Shown here piece by piece: positions 8,591 to 17,142 of a stretch of DNA of 64,000 nt (position 1 is its first letter; every line of letters starts with the position of its first letter). A program made the translations under genes and the position numbers. A model generated the notes under the pieces. The model did no database searches. It had not been told where the DNA came from and was given only the letters and a program-made list of their open reading frames with translations. Source of the DNA: Geminicoccus sp036263595 (GTDB lineage Bacteria > Pseudomonadota > Alphaproteobacteria > Geminicoccales > Geminicoccaceae); assembly GCF_036263595.1 (NCBI RefSeq), contig NZ_DATAGQ010000148.1, positions 11,174 through 75,173 on the forward strand, read 5' to 3'.

Positions 8591-8962
8591 TCAGGAGGCT
8601 CGGCCGTGGTCCAGCGATCGCAGTGTCCTCTCAAGCGTGGCCCGGTCCACCGGCTTGTTGAGGTAGCCGATGGGATCGAGCGCGCCGGTGCGTGCAACGA
8701 AGTCTCGGATCAGATTCCCGCTGACGAACAGGGAGCGGATGCCAAAGCACCGTCGGACCTCGGCCGCCGCTTCCTCGCCGCTGCTGCCTCCAGCAAGGCG
8801 CACATCCATGAGCACCATGTCCGGCTTGGACTTGGCAGCTTCCTCAACCGCGCCTGCGGCATCAACCGCCTGCCCACACACCTCGTGGCCGAGATCCTCA
8901 AGCAGACTGACCAGGACCGTGGCGATAAGCAGGTCGTCCTCGACGACCAGGATACGAAGCAT
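8591..8962 (-). CDS. Single-domain response regulator (receiver only)
   Basis: The 123-residue protein is a complete CheY-like receiver with no output domain. It has the acidic pair Glu8/Asp9-Asp10, phosphoacceptor Asp53 (LMDVRL), Ser81 at the switch position (LFVSGN) and Lys103 (YLNKPV). Its ATG overlaps the kinase stop codon (ATGA), so the two are translationally coupled and very likely partners. With no DNA-binding part it should act through protein contacts or as a phosphate sink, as single-domain regulators do in alphaproteobacteria. Its target is not apparent from the neighbourhood. Confidence 0.9.
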   Translation of the reverse strand: MLRILVVEDDLLIATVLVSLLEDLGHEVCGQAVDAAGAVEEAAKSKPDMVLMDVRLAGGSSGEEAAAEVRRCFGIRSLFVSGNLIRDFVARTGALDPIGYLNKPVDRATLERTLRSLDHGRAS

Positions 8963-10710
8963 CAAGCGGCTTCCCTCGGAAACGTCATCTCGGCCCGGGT
9001 GCCCGCGGTCCCGGTCATGATCGCGAACTCGCCGCCAAGTTGGCGCGCGAAAGTTTGGATGAGCCGCATCCCCAGGCTCCTGGTTTTCAGTGGATCGCTT
9101 CCCGCGGCAGGGCCGGTTCCATCGTTTTCCACGGTCAGCTGCAGCATGCCTTCTCCGGTCGCCGCGAGGCTGACCCGGACTTGGCAAGCGTTCCCTGGCC
9201 GGCAAGCATGTTTGATGGCGTTGGTCAGGAGCTCGTTGAGCGCCAGGGCCAAGGGCGCCGCACGCGCCAGCGGAAGTTCGACCGGCTCCCCTGTCAGCGT
9301 GATCGAGCACGCCGGACCCGCGGCGACCTGGAAATAGTTGCACAGTTCGCGCAGATAGGCCTGAGCCTCGACGACACCGGTGAAGTCGCTCTCGTACAGC
9401 CGCGCGTGCACCGTGCCGACCGCATTCACGCGCGCGCAGGCATCGTCGATGGCCTCCCGGGTCTGGCCAGGCGGCAGGTCCATGGCTTGAAGCGTCAGCA
9501 TGGCAGCGACCTGCTGAAGCGAGTTCTTGACCCGGTGGTTGACCTCCTGGATCAGCGTGTCCTTGTGCCGGATCAGCGCATCACGCTCGGCCAGCAGATC
9601 GGTCAACTCGGCCGTGCGCTCGCGCACACGCCGCTCCAGTTCTGCATTCGCACCTGCAAGTACGGTCCGGCGTTCGTCTTCCGCTCGTGCCCAGCGGAGT
9701 GCGAAAAAGCCGGCGACACCAAAAGCCGCCACGGCGACCAAGCCCGTGAAGAAATAAGCTACTGACCGTTTCAACCATTGATCCCGAACAGCCGCTTCCG
9801 ACATGCCGACGAAAACCGAGATCGGGTACTTGGCCAGCGTCGCGAAGAAGGCGGTCCGCTGTTCGCCGTCGACCTCGGAGCGGTACGAGATCCACCCTTC
9901 TGGCTCGGACAAGGCAATCCTGGCCGCCACCGTGGAGGGGATGGCCTTGTCCAGCGGCACGTCTTGGGGCAGAGCGGGCTCGCGGAACAGGAGTGACCTC
10001 CGCGCCTCGTGGATCCAGGCGAATACCCAGCGCTCTGGCAGGCCCAGCGAATTGTAGAGTTGGGCGATCTCTCTGCTGTCGACCGAGAAGGACACGACGC
10101 CGAGGAAGCCGCCGTCCGGGGCTGTCACCCCGCGGCTGAAGATCACGATCGGCGTGCCGTCGATCTTGGACTGGAGCGGCTCGCTCACATAAAGTCCTGC
10201 GTCGGCCTCGACCTGCACTCGGAAGTAGTCGCGTTCGGAAACGCTGAGCGCCGGAGAGGCATCCTGGACTGATGTTGCGCGCAGACTGCCGTCCGGAGCC
10301 CAGACGAAGAGCCGAAACGAGATCGGCAGCGCACCACGCAGCCGGTCCAGGCGCTCATCCACCTGCGCTCGCGCCCCTGCGGCGGCCCAATCCGTCGCAG
10401 CCGCAACATCCGCCATCTGCTCCAGCATCAGGTCGCTGGCGTCCAGGAGCCGCTCGACCTGGCTCACCACCAGGCGGGTCATGCCCTTTGCCACCGTGCG
10501 CGCTTCGTCCTGGGCTAGGTAGTAGGTCCACCAGGCACCGAGGCCCAACATCGCGAACAGGAGGATCATGCTGCTGGCAAGCGCAGTGGCGAAGCGTCGG
10601 AAGATGATGCGCTCCGGGACCGGCGTGAGTGGCGGTCTGAAGGGCTGCGACCCGTAATGCGCCTCGGGTGCGTCCTTCGCCACCCGGCTCGGGAGCCCAG
10701 CCACGTTCAC
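8962..10710 (-). CDS. Membrane sensor histidine kinase, HisKA_2 type with extracytoplasmic sensor domain
   Basis: From a GTG at 10710 preceded by GGGGGAG the protein has 582 residues. Transmembrane helix 1 (about 45-65) and helix 2 (about 316-336) enclose a roughly 250-residue periplasmic region with Cache-like features (SERDYFRVQ, GTPIVIFSRGV). A coiled segment (about 345-380) leads to a HisKA_2 dimerisation domain with phosphoacceptor His392 in EVNHRVKN, then an ATPase domain with Asn497 (NELLTNAIKH) and an ENDGTG box. HisKA_2 kinases usually pair with single-domain regulators, and one is encoded immediately downstream. The start codon is uncertain because the upstream frame stays open into a pseudogene. 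The ligand is unknown. Confidence 0.88.
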   Translation of the reverse strand: MNVAGLPSRVAKDAPEAHYGSQPFRPPLTPVPERIIFRRFATALASSMILLFAMLGLGAWWTYYLAQDEARTVAKGMTRLVVSQVERLLDASDLMLEQMADVAAATDWAAAGARAQVDERLDRLRGALPISFRLFVWAPDGSLRATSVQDASPALSVSERDYFRVQVEADAGLYVSEPLQSKIDGTPIVIFSRGVTAPDGGFLGVVSFSVDSREIAQLYNSLGLPERWVFAWIHEARRSLLFREPALPQDVPLDKAIPSTVAARIALSEPEGWISYRSEVDGEQRTAFFATLAKYPISVFVGMSEAAVRDQWLKRSVAYFFTGLVAVAAFGVAGFFALRWARAEDERRTVLAGANAELERRVRERTAELTDLLAERDALIRHKDTLIQEVNHRVKNSLQQVAAMLTLQAMDLPPGQTREAIDDACARVNAVGTVHARLYESDFTGVVEAQAYLRELCNYFQVAAGPACSITLTGEPVELPLARAAPLALALNELLTNAIKHACRPGNACQVRVSLAATGEGMLQLTVENDGTGPAAGSDPLKTRSLGMRLIQTFARQLGGEFAIMTGTAGTRAEMTFPREAA

Positions 10711-10759
10711 CGCGTGCTCCCCCTTCGATCGGAGCGACCGCCGGCGACGTCCAGGCACT

Positions 10760-11215
10760 GGACCAATGAAACTATATCGAACTCTTCGGCTGCTTTCTCG
10801 ACGTCGAGGCCGGCGTTGCGCAGCCTGGCGTTGGCACGGGCAACCGCATGGACGTCCAGCGTGGCGGCGCGGCTGCACTTGCGGCCGAGGAACCGCGCAA
10901 CTTCAAGGCCGCCGCGGGTACGACCGCAGATCATGCCGCGCCCGAACTCCCCGAAGGCTGGCATCATGATGGAGAAGATCCCCTCAGTCGCACCGGTGCC
11001 GGCGATCGCCTGTGCGAGACGCGCGGTTTGATGCCGGAGCAACCGACGTTCTCGGCAGCCTCGATCAGCTGCTTTGTCGAGCTGGGGAGCCGACTCAGTT
11101 CGGCGATAACAAGAACGTTGCCCTCGCGCGCGAAATCCAGCGAATCCTGGAACTGGGAACGGTCCCGCTTCCTCATCACTGTCCTGCCGCCCGCACACTT
11201 CTTCTTGTTTGCTGC
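10760..11215 (-). pseudogene. Frameshifted serine recombinase (Tn3-type resolvase) remnant
   Basis: Two frames on the minus strand together recover most of a small resolvase. One (about 11200 down to 11030) reads SQFQDSLDFAREGNVLVIAE then LSRLPSSTKQLIEAAENVG, matching the family stretch in which a start such as RPQLxxLDxLREGDxLVV leads to LDRLxRSxxxLIELV. After a frame change near 11015-11030 the second frame reads GATEGIFSIMMPAFGEFGRG and MICGRTRGGLEVARFLGRK, matching the E-helix and linker (TGxxxFxIxxAxAEFERxLIxERTxAGLxAARxxGR). The catalytic N-terminal Ser region is missing or unreadable. The gene is therefore dead. It marks a former transposon or integrated element beside tRNA-Val. Confidence 0.75.
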
Positions 11216-11228
11216 CGAAAAGGTTCAC

Positions 11229-11869
11229 AGATCTCGCATCGACACGGCCACGATAGCAGCTTGCTCCTGCTTTCCCTGTAAAACCGCTCCCGCCCTACCA
11301 CGTTCATCGTCCAACCAAGTTGGACAATTGCTCGCACGCGCGCAAGCAGCCCGTAAAGCGGTCGAGGATATCGACTTGAAGCTGATGCAACGGCGGCCGG
11401 GCTCCTGGGATCGACGGGTGGCGAGGCGGATCGAGGAAGTACCGCTGGAGGGCTATCCCGTCTCCGAGGCTGTTGCACGTCGGTGACGGCGGCCATCCGC
11501 ACCAGTCCTCACCAGCGCCTGCATGTTCAACCGGTAGTGTTCAGCAGCTCGCTTCGGCCAGTGGCCACCGTGGTTCGGCGGCTGGATCAGGTCGATCCTG
11601 ATGTAGGACGATCCGGCTGTACCCGACCGGCAGCTAGCAGAGGAGCAAGAGGCGGCTGGCCGAGAAGGTCAGTGACAGCCTGCCCGTGCCCCTCCGGCAA
11701 CGGCAAGCAACTACGCGTGCAGCAACCATGTGACCACCAGGCGGGCTGGCTGGTCCCGAAGGCCATTCGCACGGCTGTGATCCGTGCTGGATACTGCTCG
11801 GGGCAAGACGATGCCCTGCCCGCCGGTCAGCTATCGAAGGCCGATTCCAGGTGTATTCGTTGGACCCAA
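11229..11869. other. Gene-poor stretch between resolvase remnant and tRNA-Val
   Basis: About 640 bases with no frame that I can assign. The longest plus-strand candidate ends at 11486; its last 51 codons from a TTG at 11331 (LLARAQAARKAVEDID and onward) look weakly protein-like, but I recognise no family and see no ribosome binding site. The rest shows patchy frames on both strands. Its position between a dead recombinase and a tRNA gene suggests decayed mobile DNA. That is inference from context. Confidence 0.4.
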
Positions 11870-11944
<75 letters not shown>

Positions 11945-12061
11945 TCACCGATCGGGTGGCCGTGCGGATAGCGCTTGGCGGCCGCCATGGCAAGTCCCTG
12001 CTGACCTTCTTTGCCGGAGGTTGCCGCCGCGCCGGTGGCATGGTTCCCTCCGGGCCGGCAG

Positions 12062-12931
12062 ATGCTGGCGCTGTGGATGATCGAACCCTTCGTGCTCGTC
12101 AGGCCGGACGGCCCTGCCGTTCCCATCCTGATCTCGTCGCCGCATAGCGGGACCCACTACCCGGCCAGCGAAGAACGCCGGCTGGGCATACAGCGTGATG
12201 ACCTCGCCACGTTGAGCGACGGTCCGGTCCACGAACTGTTCCTCCCGGCGGTCCAGGACGGGGCTACCCTCCTCTATGCATGCTGGAGCCGGGCCTGGGT
12301 CGACCTCAACCGCGAGCCGACCGAGTTGGACGACGAGGCGATCACGGGCGTGCCGGAACGCTACGCGAGGCGACGCTCGCTTCGCGTCCGATCGGGGCTG
12401 GGCGTGGTGCCGACCCGGCTGGGCGAGCGCCGGATCCATCAGCGGCGCCTCGACTATGGCGAGGTCGCCGGCCGGATCCATGCCATCCATGGCCCCTACC
12501 ATGCGGCCATCGAGCGGGAGGCCGATCGGCTGGCTGCATGGCCCGGCGGGATGCTGCTGCTGGACTGTCATTCCATGCCCGGCGGCCCCTCCGGCGCCGG
12601 CGCGGTGCCCGACGTGGCGCTGGGCGATCGCTTCGGACGCACATGCGCCGGCTGGATCGTGACGCGCGCGGAACAGATCTTCCGCGACGCAGGGTTCACG
12701 GTAGGCCGCAACCAACCGTTCGCCGGAGGCTGGATCACCGAACATCACGGCCGGCCGGAGCGGAACCGCCACGCCCTCCAGATCGAGCTGCGCCGCGCGC
12801 TCTTCCTGGGCGAGCAGGGCGGCGGGCAAGCGTGTTCCAGGGAACGGCTCCAGGCGGTGGCAAGGAAGCTGGTCCGGGTTGTTGGCGCCGAACTCGCAGC
12901 ATCGGCCGATCTTCTCGATGCGGCGGAGTGA
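12062..12931 (+). CDS. N-formylglutamate amidohydrolase family protein
   Basis: The product (about 289 residues) carries the family hallmarks: ISSPHSGTHYP near the N-terminus, a conserved WVDLNRE segment, the LLLDCHSMP core with metal-binding residues, PDVALGDRFG, and a late NRHALQIELRR motif. The family hydrolyses N-formyl-L-glutamate to formate and glutamate, the last step of one histidine-degradation route, using zinc. No other hut genes are nearby, so the physiological substrate may be another N-acyl amino acid. Starts at 12011 (TTG), 12062 (ATG) and 12077 (ATG) are all possible. None has a strong ribosome binding site, and I chose 12062. Confidence 0.85.
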   Translation: MLALWMIEPFVLVRPDGPAVPILISSPHSGTHYPASEERRLGIQRDDLATLSDGPVHELFLPAVQDGATLLYACWSRAWVDLNREPTELDDEAITGVPERYARRRSLRVRSGLGVVPTRLGERRIHQRRLDYGEVAGRIHAIHGPYHAAIEREADRLAAWPGGMLLLDCHSMPGGPSGAGAVPDVALGDRFGRTCAGWIVTRAEQIFRDAGFTVGRNQPFAGGWITEHHGRPERNRHALQIELRRALFLGEQGGGQACSRERLQAVARKLVRVVGAELAASADLLDAAE

Positions 12932-12976
12932 GCCGGTCCCCAGGAGCCCTGGCAAGGAGTTTGCTCGTGCTCGGGC

Positions 12977-13819
12977 ATGCCGAACCAGCCCACTCGCCTG
13001 TTCTTCCTCGTCACCCTGTTCCTGCTGCTTGCCGCGGGACTGACGCCTGCTGCCGCCGTCCCCGACGACCCGGCAAGAACTGCCGAGCTGTGCCTTAGCG
13101 CGGCAAGACGTGCCGAGCAGCTGTCCGGCATGCCGGACGGGATCGTCACGGCGATCATGCTTGCCGAGACCGGCCGCTGGAGCAAGGAGCGCAAGCGCAG
13201 CTATCCCTGGCCCTGGACGGTGACCTCGGGCAGCGAAGCCTGGTTCGCGATGAGCCGCGAGGAAGCGGTGGCCACCGTGCGGCGCCTGCAGGCGGAAGGT
13301 CGCCGCAACATCGATGTCGGCTGCATGCAGATCAACCTCCACTGGCACCCGGACGCCTTCGACAGCATCGAGCAGGCCCTGGATCCGATCCGCAACATCG
13401 CCTACGGCACCGCCTTCCTGCGCGAGCTGTTCGACGAGCACGGCAGCTGGAGCCGGGCGGTGGCCTCGTACCACAGCCGTGACCCCGAACGTGGGGAGGC
13501 CTACCTGGCGCGGGTGGAGAAGCTCCAGGAACAGCAGAAGTTCTGGGGCAAGGACGAGATCCAGCTGGCGTTCGCCGATGCGAGGCGGGATGTCCTGGCA
13601 GCCGATGGCGGCGAGGACGCCATGGCGCTCGACCGGGCGGTCGCTCGCGGGGGCGTGCTGCTTGCCGCTTTGGAAGCAAGGCCCGGGGTCTCGACGTCGG
13701 CGGCACCCGGCAGCATCATCAAGCTTCCGCGGGACCCATCGGGCGGGCGCGTCGCGCTGAACCACGGCTTCCTGTTCTCGGGTACGCCTGCAACACGGAA
13801 AGTTTCCTCTGAGCGTTGA
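12977..13819 (+). CDS. Secreted lytic transglycosylase (SLT fold)
   Basis: The 280-residue protein starts with a signal peptide (LFFLVTLFLLLAAGLTPAAA, cut near residue 27). The goose-lysozyme-like domain follows, with probable catalytic Glu64 in AIMLAETGRWS and the conserved NIDVGCMQINLHWHPDAF segment near 112-129. The RAVASYHSRDPERGEAYLARV block closes the fold. Such enzymes cleave peptidoglycan glycan strands to 1,6-anhydro-muropeptides in the periplasm. The C-terminal third (from about 200) is low-complexity and unassigned. Orientation and spacing suggest possible co-transcription with the upstream amidohydrolase. Confidence 0.87.
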   Translation: MPNQPTRLFFLVTLFLLLAAGLTPAAAVPDDPARTAELCLSAARRAEQLSGMPDGIVTAIMLAETGRWSKERKRSYPWPWTVTSGSEAWFAMSREEAVATVRRLQAEGRRNIDVGCMQINLHWHPDAFDSIEQALDPIRNIAYGTAFLRELFDEHGSWSRAVASYHSRDPERGEAYLARVEKLQEQQKFWGKDEIQLAFADARRDVLAADGGEDAMALDRAVARGGVLLAALEARPGVSTSAAPGSIIKLPRDPSGGRVALNHGFLFSGTPATRKVSSER

Positions 13820-13833
13820 CCGCCGTCGGGTCC

Positions 13834-13856
13834 GCCTGCAGCTTGAGCCTGCAGGC
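13834..13856. repeat. Perfect 8-bp inverted repeat in the leader of the RcdA-like gene
   Basis: GCCTGCAG and CTGCAGGC are separated by seven bases. No T tract follows, so it is a poor intrinsic terminator for the preceding transglycosylase gene. It ends 23 bases before the start of the next gene and could be an operator or an RNA hairpin near its ribosome binding site. Confidence 0.45.
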
Positions 13857-13879
13857 ATGACGACCAAACGGAAACGCCC

Positions 13880-14302
13880 ATGGAACAAAGCGACCGCGAG
13901 CAGGATCTCCTCCCGGTCTCGAGCGCACCGCTCGACCGGTTGCTGGCCGAGGCGCTGGAACTGGCGGAAGCCACCAAGCTCTACCTGGAGACACGTGTCC
14001 GGCCGGACCCGGTGGGCCTGGAGGAGCTCGTCCATGTCCGCGAGGTCGGCCGCATTACCGCCCGGCTGGGGTTCATCGTCGCATGGCTCCTTGCCTGCAA
14101 GGCAGAACATGCCGGCGAGCTGGAAGGCTTCCCTGGCCGGGAGGAACTTTGCCGGCTGGGCGGCGACCCGACCTGTCTGGAGGAGGCGGTCGTCATGGGC
14201 ATCCCGCCTGCGCTGAGGACGCTCCTCCACCGCAGCGCAGCGCTCTACGGCCGCGCCACGCGTCTGGCCACGAGCGGCATGATATCGCCGACGCTTCACT
14301 AG
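13880..14302 (+). CDS. DUF1465 family protein, RcdA-like
   Basis: The 140-residue protein is helical. The segment LLAEALELAEATKLYLETRV followed by VREVGRITARLGFIVAWLLACKAEHAGE matches the DUF1465 pattern, in which a helix ending in YL is followed by an S/TxRLTxRLMxxASWLLxQRA helix. In Caulobacter the family member RcdA is an adaptor that helps ClpXP degrade the cell-cycle regulator CtrA. This copy is somewhat shorter than Caulobacter RcdA (around 170 residues) and lacks an obvious disordered C-terminal tail. The family call rests on motif resemblance, and a role in CtrA turnover is inferred. Confidence 0.7.
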   Translation: MEQSDREQDLLPVSSAPLDRLLAEALELAEATKLYLETRVRPDPVGLEELVHVREVGRITARLGFIVAWLLACKAEHAGELEGFPGREELCRLGGDPTCLEEAVVMGIPPALRTLLHRSAALYGRATRLATSGMISPTLH

Positions 14303-14335
14303 GCCGTGTCGGGCCTGGTCTTTGCCGGAGGCTGG

Positions 14336-15307
14336 TCATTGCTGACGCCCTGCAGCGCCTTGATGCTTGAGCAGGCGACCAGACCGGGTGGACCATGTCA
14401 GCCCCAGCGCAGATGGCACCCTGCCGTCGATCGCGACGAGGGCTGTGGCGATGCAGCCCAGGCCCAGCCACTGACCCGTCGCCATCACTTCGCCCAGCAG
14501 AATCGCGCCCAGCTGAATCGCGGCGGCCGGCACGAGCAGGGTCACCAGGAGGAGGTTGGTTGCGCCGACCGCGGCGAGCAGACGGAAATAAAGGACGTAA
14601 GCGGCCATGGTGGACAGTACGACCAGGGCGGTCACGGCCGCCAGGACCTCAATGGTGGGCGTGGTCAGCTGCCAAGGTCGATCCACCCAGAGGCTCAGTG
14701 GAGCGAGCAGCAGCCCTGCCGCGGTGAGCTGGCCAGTGGCCGCGGCGAGCGGTGGGATGGCCTGTCTCTTGAAGCGTCGACCATAGATGCCGGCCAGCGC
14801 ATAGGAGAGCGCAGCGACGAGGCAGGCAAGGATCGGCAACAGGCTCCATCCGTCGGCGAGCGCGGGGTCTAGGCCAAGCATCGATGCGACACCAGCAAAG
14901 CCCAGGGTGACGCCGGCCAGCTTGCCAAGGGTCAGCTTCTCGTCCGAGGTGAGCAGATGCGCGGCCAGGACAGTCCATAGCGGCGTGGTGGCATTGAGGA
15001 TTGCTGCAAGGCCGCCGTTAATCTCCGTCTGGCTCCACACGAGCAGGGAGAACGGGATCGCATTGTTTAGGAGCCCCATCACGGCGAATCTCCGCCACTG
15101 GCCGGCCAGCTGGAGCCGCCGCCCCGTCATGCGCAGGAACAAATGGAGGAGGACTGCGGCACAGCCAACCCGCAGCCATACCAGCGTAAGCGGTGGTATC
15201 CCGCGCAGGGCCACCTCAACGAAGAAGAACGAGCCTCCCCACAGGACTGACAACACGACGAGCATCGCCCAGTCCCGGGCGTCCATCCTCGCCTGGATCG
15301 CGTTCAT
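14336..15307 (-). CDS. EamA/DMT-superfamily transporter
   Basis: The 323-residue protein has about ten hydrophobic helices in two homologous halves, each with an EamA signature (WGGSFFFVEVALRGIPPLTLVWLR near the N-terminus; AAIQLGAILLGEVMATGQWLG near residue 270). It is an inner-membrane drug/metabolite-type exporter whose substrate cannot be read from sequence. The start ATG at 15307 follows a GGAAAG-type site. It lies downstream of a GNAT gene on the same strand, across a gap of about 90 bases. Confidence 0.88.
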   Translation of the reverse strand: MNAIQARMDARDWAMLVVLSVLWGGSFFFVEVALRGIPPLTLVWLRVGCAAVLLHLFLRMTGRRLQLAGQWRRFAVMGLLNNAIPFSLLVWSQTEINGGLAAILNATTPLWTVLAAHLLTSDEKLTLGKLAGVTLGFAGVASMLGLDPALADGWSLLPILACLVAALSYALAGIYGRRFKRQAIPPLAAATGQLTAAGLLLAPLSLWVDRPWQLTTPTIEVLAAVTALVVLSTMAAYVLYFRLLAAVGATNLLLVTLLVPAAAIQLGAILLGEVMATGQWLGLGCIATALVAIDGRVPSALGLTWSTRSGRLLKHQGAAGRQQ

Positions 15308-15400
15308 CCGACTTTCCTTCCCGACCAGTCGTGAAGGAAGCCTGCATCTGTCGTGAGGGCCGCACGCTCCGCTTCTTGCTGCCGAACTGGCAAGAGCCTC

Positions 15401-16117
15401 TCAGTCGCCGCGGCAGGCGGCCAGCGTCCGACGCTGGGATCCGTCCGCGGAGAAATTGGCCGGATCGAGCCACGCCTCGAAGCCCGCCCGCACTCGCGGC
15501 CATTCCTCCTCGATGACCGAGTACCAGGCGGTGTCACGGTTGCGGCCCTTCACGACCGTGGCACGGTAGAAGATGCCCTCGTGCTGGAAGCCGAAGCGGC
15601 GTGCAGCGGCGCGGGACGGCCGGTTGGCCGCGTCGCACTTCCATTCGAAGCGCCGGAAGCCGCGCTCCATCGCGTGCCGCATCATCAGGAAGATCGCCTC
15701 CGTTGCGGCCGGCGTCCGCTGCAGCCTGGAGCCGAACCAGATGTGCCCGGCTTCGATCGAGCCGCTGGAGGGATGGATGTTGAGGTAGCTCGTCATGCCC
15801 ATGGCCTCGCCCGAAGGCGAGCAGACGGCGAAGAACATCGGGTCCTTGGAGGCGGCACTGGTCTCGATCCAGCTCCGCATGGCAACCTCGTCCACGAACG
15901 GCCCGTAGGGCAGGAAGCGCCACCGATCGTCCTGTCCAGGCCCATGCCCCGCCCGGAACAGCGCCGCGGCATGCCGCGCGGCATCGAGCGGCTCCAGGCG
16001 GACAAGACGGCCATCAAGCGCCTCCCGTGCCGGCGGGGTGGCCGGTGGGATGCGTATGACGGGGTCGGTCGAGAGGCGGCGCAGCGCCACCGGCTCGTGC
16101 TCGCCGGGGCCGGTCAC
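15401..16117 (-). CDS. GNAT-family N-acetyltransferase, RimJ/RimL type
   Basis: The 238-residue protein contains an acetyl-CoA-binding GNAT core. VRLEPLDAARHAAALFRAG opens it, a GMTSYLNIHPSSGSIEAGHIW strand pair follows, then the RTPAATEAIFLMMRHAMERG helix and the NRPSRAAARRFGFQHEGIFYRATVVKGRNRDTAWYS-type ending seen in RimJ/RimL proteins (quoted only in part in families). The group acetylates protein N-termini or small amines. The GTG start overlaps the pdxY stop (GTGA), so it is translated with the pyridoxal kinase. No functional tie to vitamin B6 is known to me. Confidence 0.87.
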   Translation of the reverse strand: MTGPGEHEPVALRRLSTDPVIRIPPATPPAREALDGRLVRLEPLDAARHAAALFRAGHGPGQDDRWRFLPYGPFVDEVAMRSWIETSAASKDPMFFAVCSPSGEAMGMTSYLNIHPSSGSIEAGHIWFGSRLQRTPAATEAIFLMMRHAMERGFRRFEWKCDAANRPSRAAARRFGFQHEGIFYRATVVKGRNRDTAWYSVIEEEWPRVRAGFEAWLDPANFSADGSQRRTLAACRGD

Positions 16118-16974
16118 CGCACCCGCTCCACCGGGAACAGCTGCGGAGGCTGGCCATAGGCGTCCTGGGCCGCAATCAGCTCGATCTCGCGCGACCCTGT
16201 CTCGTGCGTCAGGCGGACCAGCTCATACATCGCCGATACGCTGCGCTGCAGAACGGTGGCGACATCGGAGCTCGTCAGCCGGTTGCCGAGGACGAGCGCT
16301 GTGGTCGCGTCGCCCGTGCCGTTGACCGTAAGCGGCAGCTTGGGCGTGCGCACCAGCCAGGAGCCTTCGGCGGTGTCGGCCAGGACGACGATCTCGTCCT
16401 GTGCCCCCGGCAGCTCCAGGCTGGTCACCACGACCAGGGACGGGCCGCGCGCCCGGACGGCGGCAGCACCGGCCAGCGCGTCGTCCAGGCTGTCGATCGA
16501 GCGATCGGCGAGCCAGGCGAGCTCGAACGCGTTCGGTGTCACGATGTCCGCAAGCGGGACGGCCCGGTCGCGGAAGAACTCGGGAATGCCCGGCCGGACG
16601 AAGAAGCCCCGACCGACATCGCCCATGACGGGATCGCAGGCATAGACCGCGCCCGGCCGCGCCGCACGCACCTTCGCGACCGTCTCCAGGACCGCATCGC
16701 CCAGCAGCGGATCGCCGAGATAGCCGGAGACGACCGCCTGAACCCGCCCGAACGCGCCGCGCGCCTCCACGCCGCTCAGGATCTCGCGGATCTGCTCGAC
16801 CGTGTTGGCGTGCCCCTTCCAGACGCCATAGCCGGTGTGGTTGCTGAACTGCACCGTGTTCACCGACCAGACCTCGAAGCCCAGCCGCTGCAACGGGAAC
16901 ACCGCCGCACAGTTGCCGACATGGCCATAGGCCACGTGCGACTGGATCGACAAAATGCCTTCGACCGCCACCAT
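16114..16974 (-). CDS. pdxY: Pyridoxal kinase
   Basis: The 286-residue protein is a ribokinase-fold enzyme of the PdxY/PdxK type. It opens with ILSIQSHVAYGHVGN, has the FSNHTGYGVWKGH substrate segment near 43-54, YACDPVMGDVGRGFFV near 111-126, and the catalytic GTGD motif with Asp222. It phosphorylates pyridoxal (and relatives) with ATP in the salvage route to pyridoxal 5'-phosphate. The ATG at 16974 was chosen because upstream in-frame sequence is antisense to pdxH. It is divergent from pdxH, 168 bases away. Confidence 0.95.
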   Translation of the reverse strand: MVAVEGILSIQSHVAYGHVGNCAAVFPLQRLGFEVWSVNTVQFSNHTGYGVWKGHANTVEQIREILSGVEARGAFGRVQAVVSGYLGDPLLGDAVLETVAKVRAARPGAVYACDPVMGDVGRGFFVRPGIPEFFRDRAVPLADIVTPNAFELAWLADRSIDSLDDALAGAAAVRARGPSLVVVTSLELPGAQDEIVVLADTAEGSWLVRTPKLPLTVNGTGDATTALVLGNRLTSSDVATVLQRSVSAMYELVRLTHETGSREIELIAAQDAYGQPPQLFPVERVR

Positions 16975-17142
16975 CAGGCTCCCTCGCTTCACCCGGCCGG
17001 ACGCTAGGTCCAGCTGGACGAGCAAAAAAGGGCCAGATGGTGCGGCTGAGGCAGGAATCTCATGGAGCCACATCGCCTGGCCCGTGGACAAGCCGGCTCG
17101 GCAACGGCACGACCGTCCGGTGATCCTTGGGAAGTCCGTACC

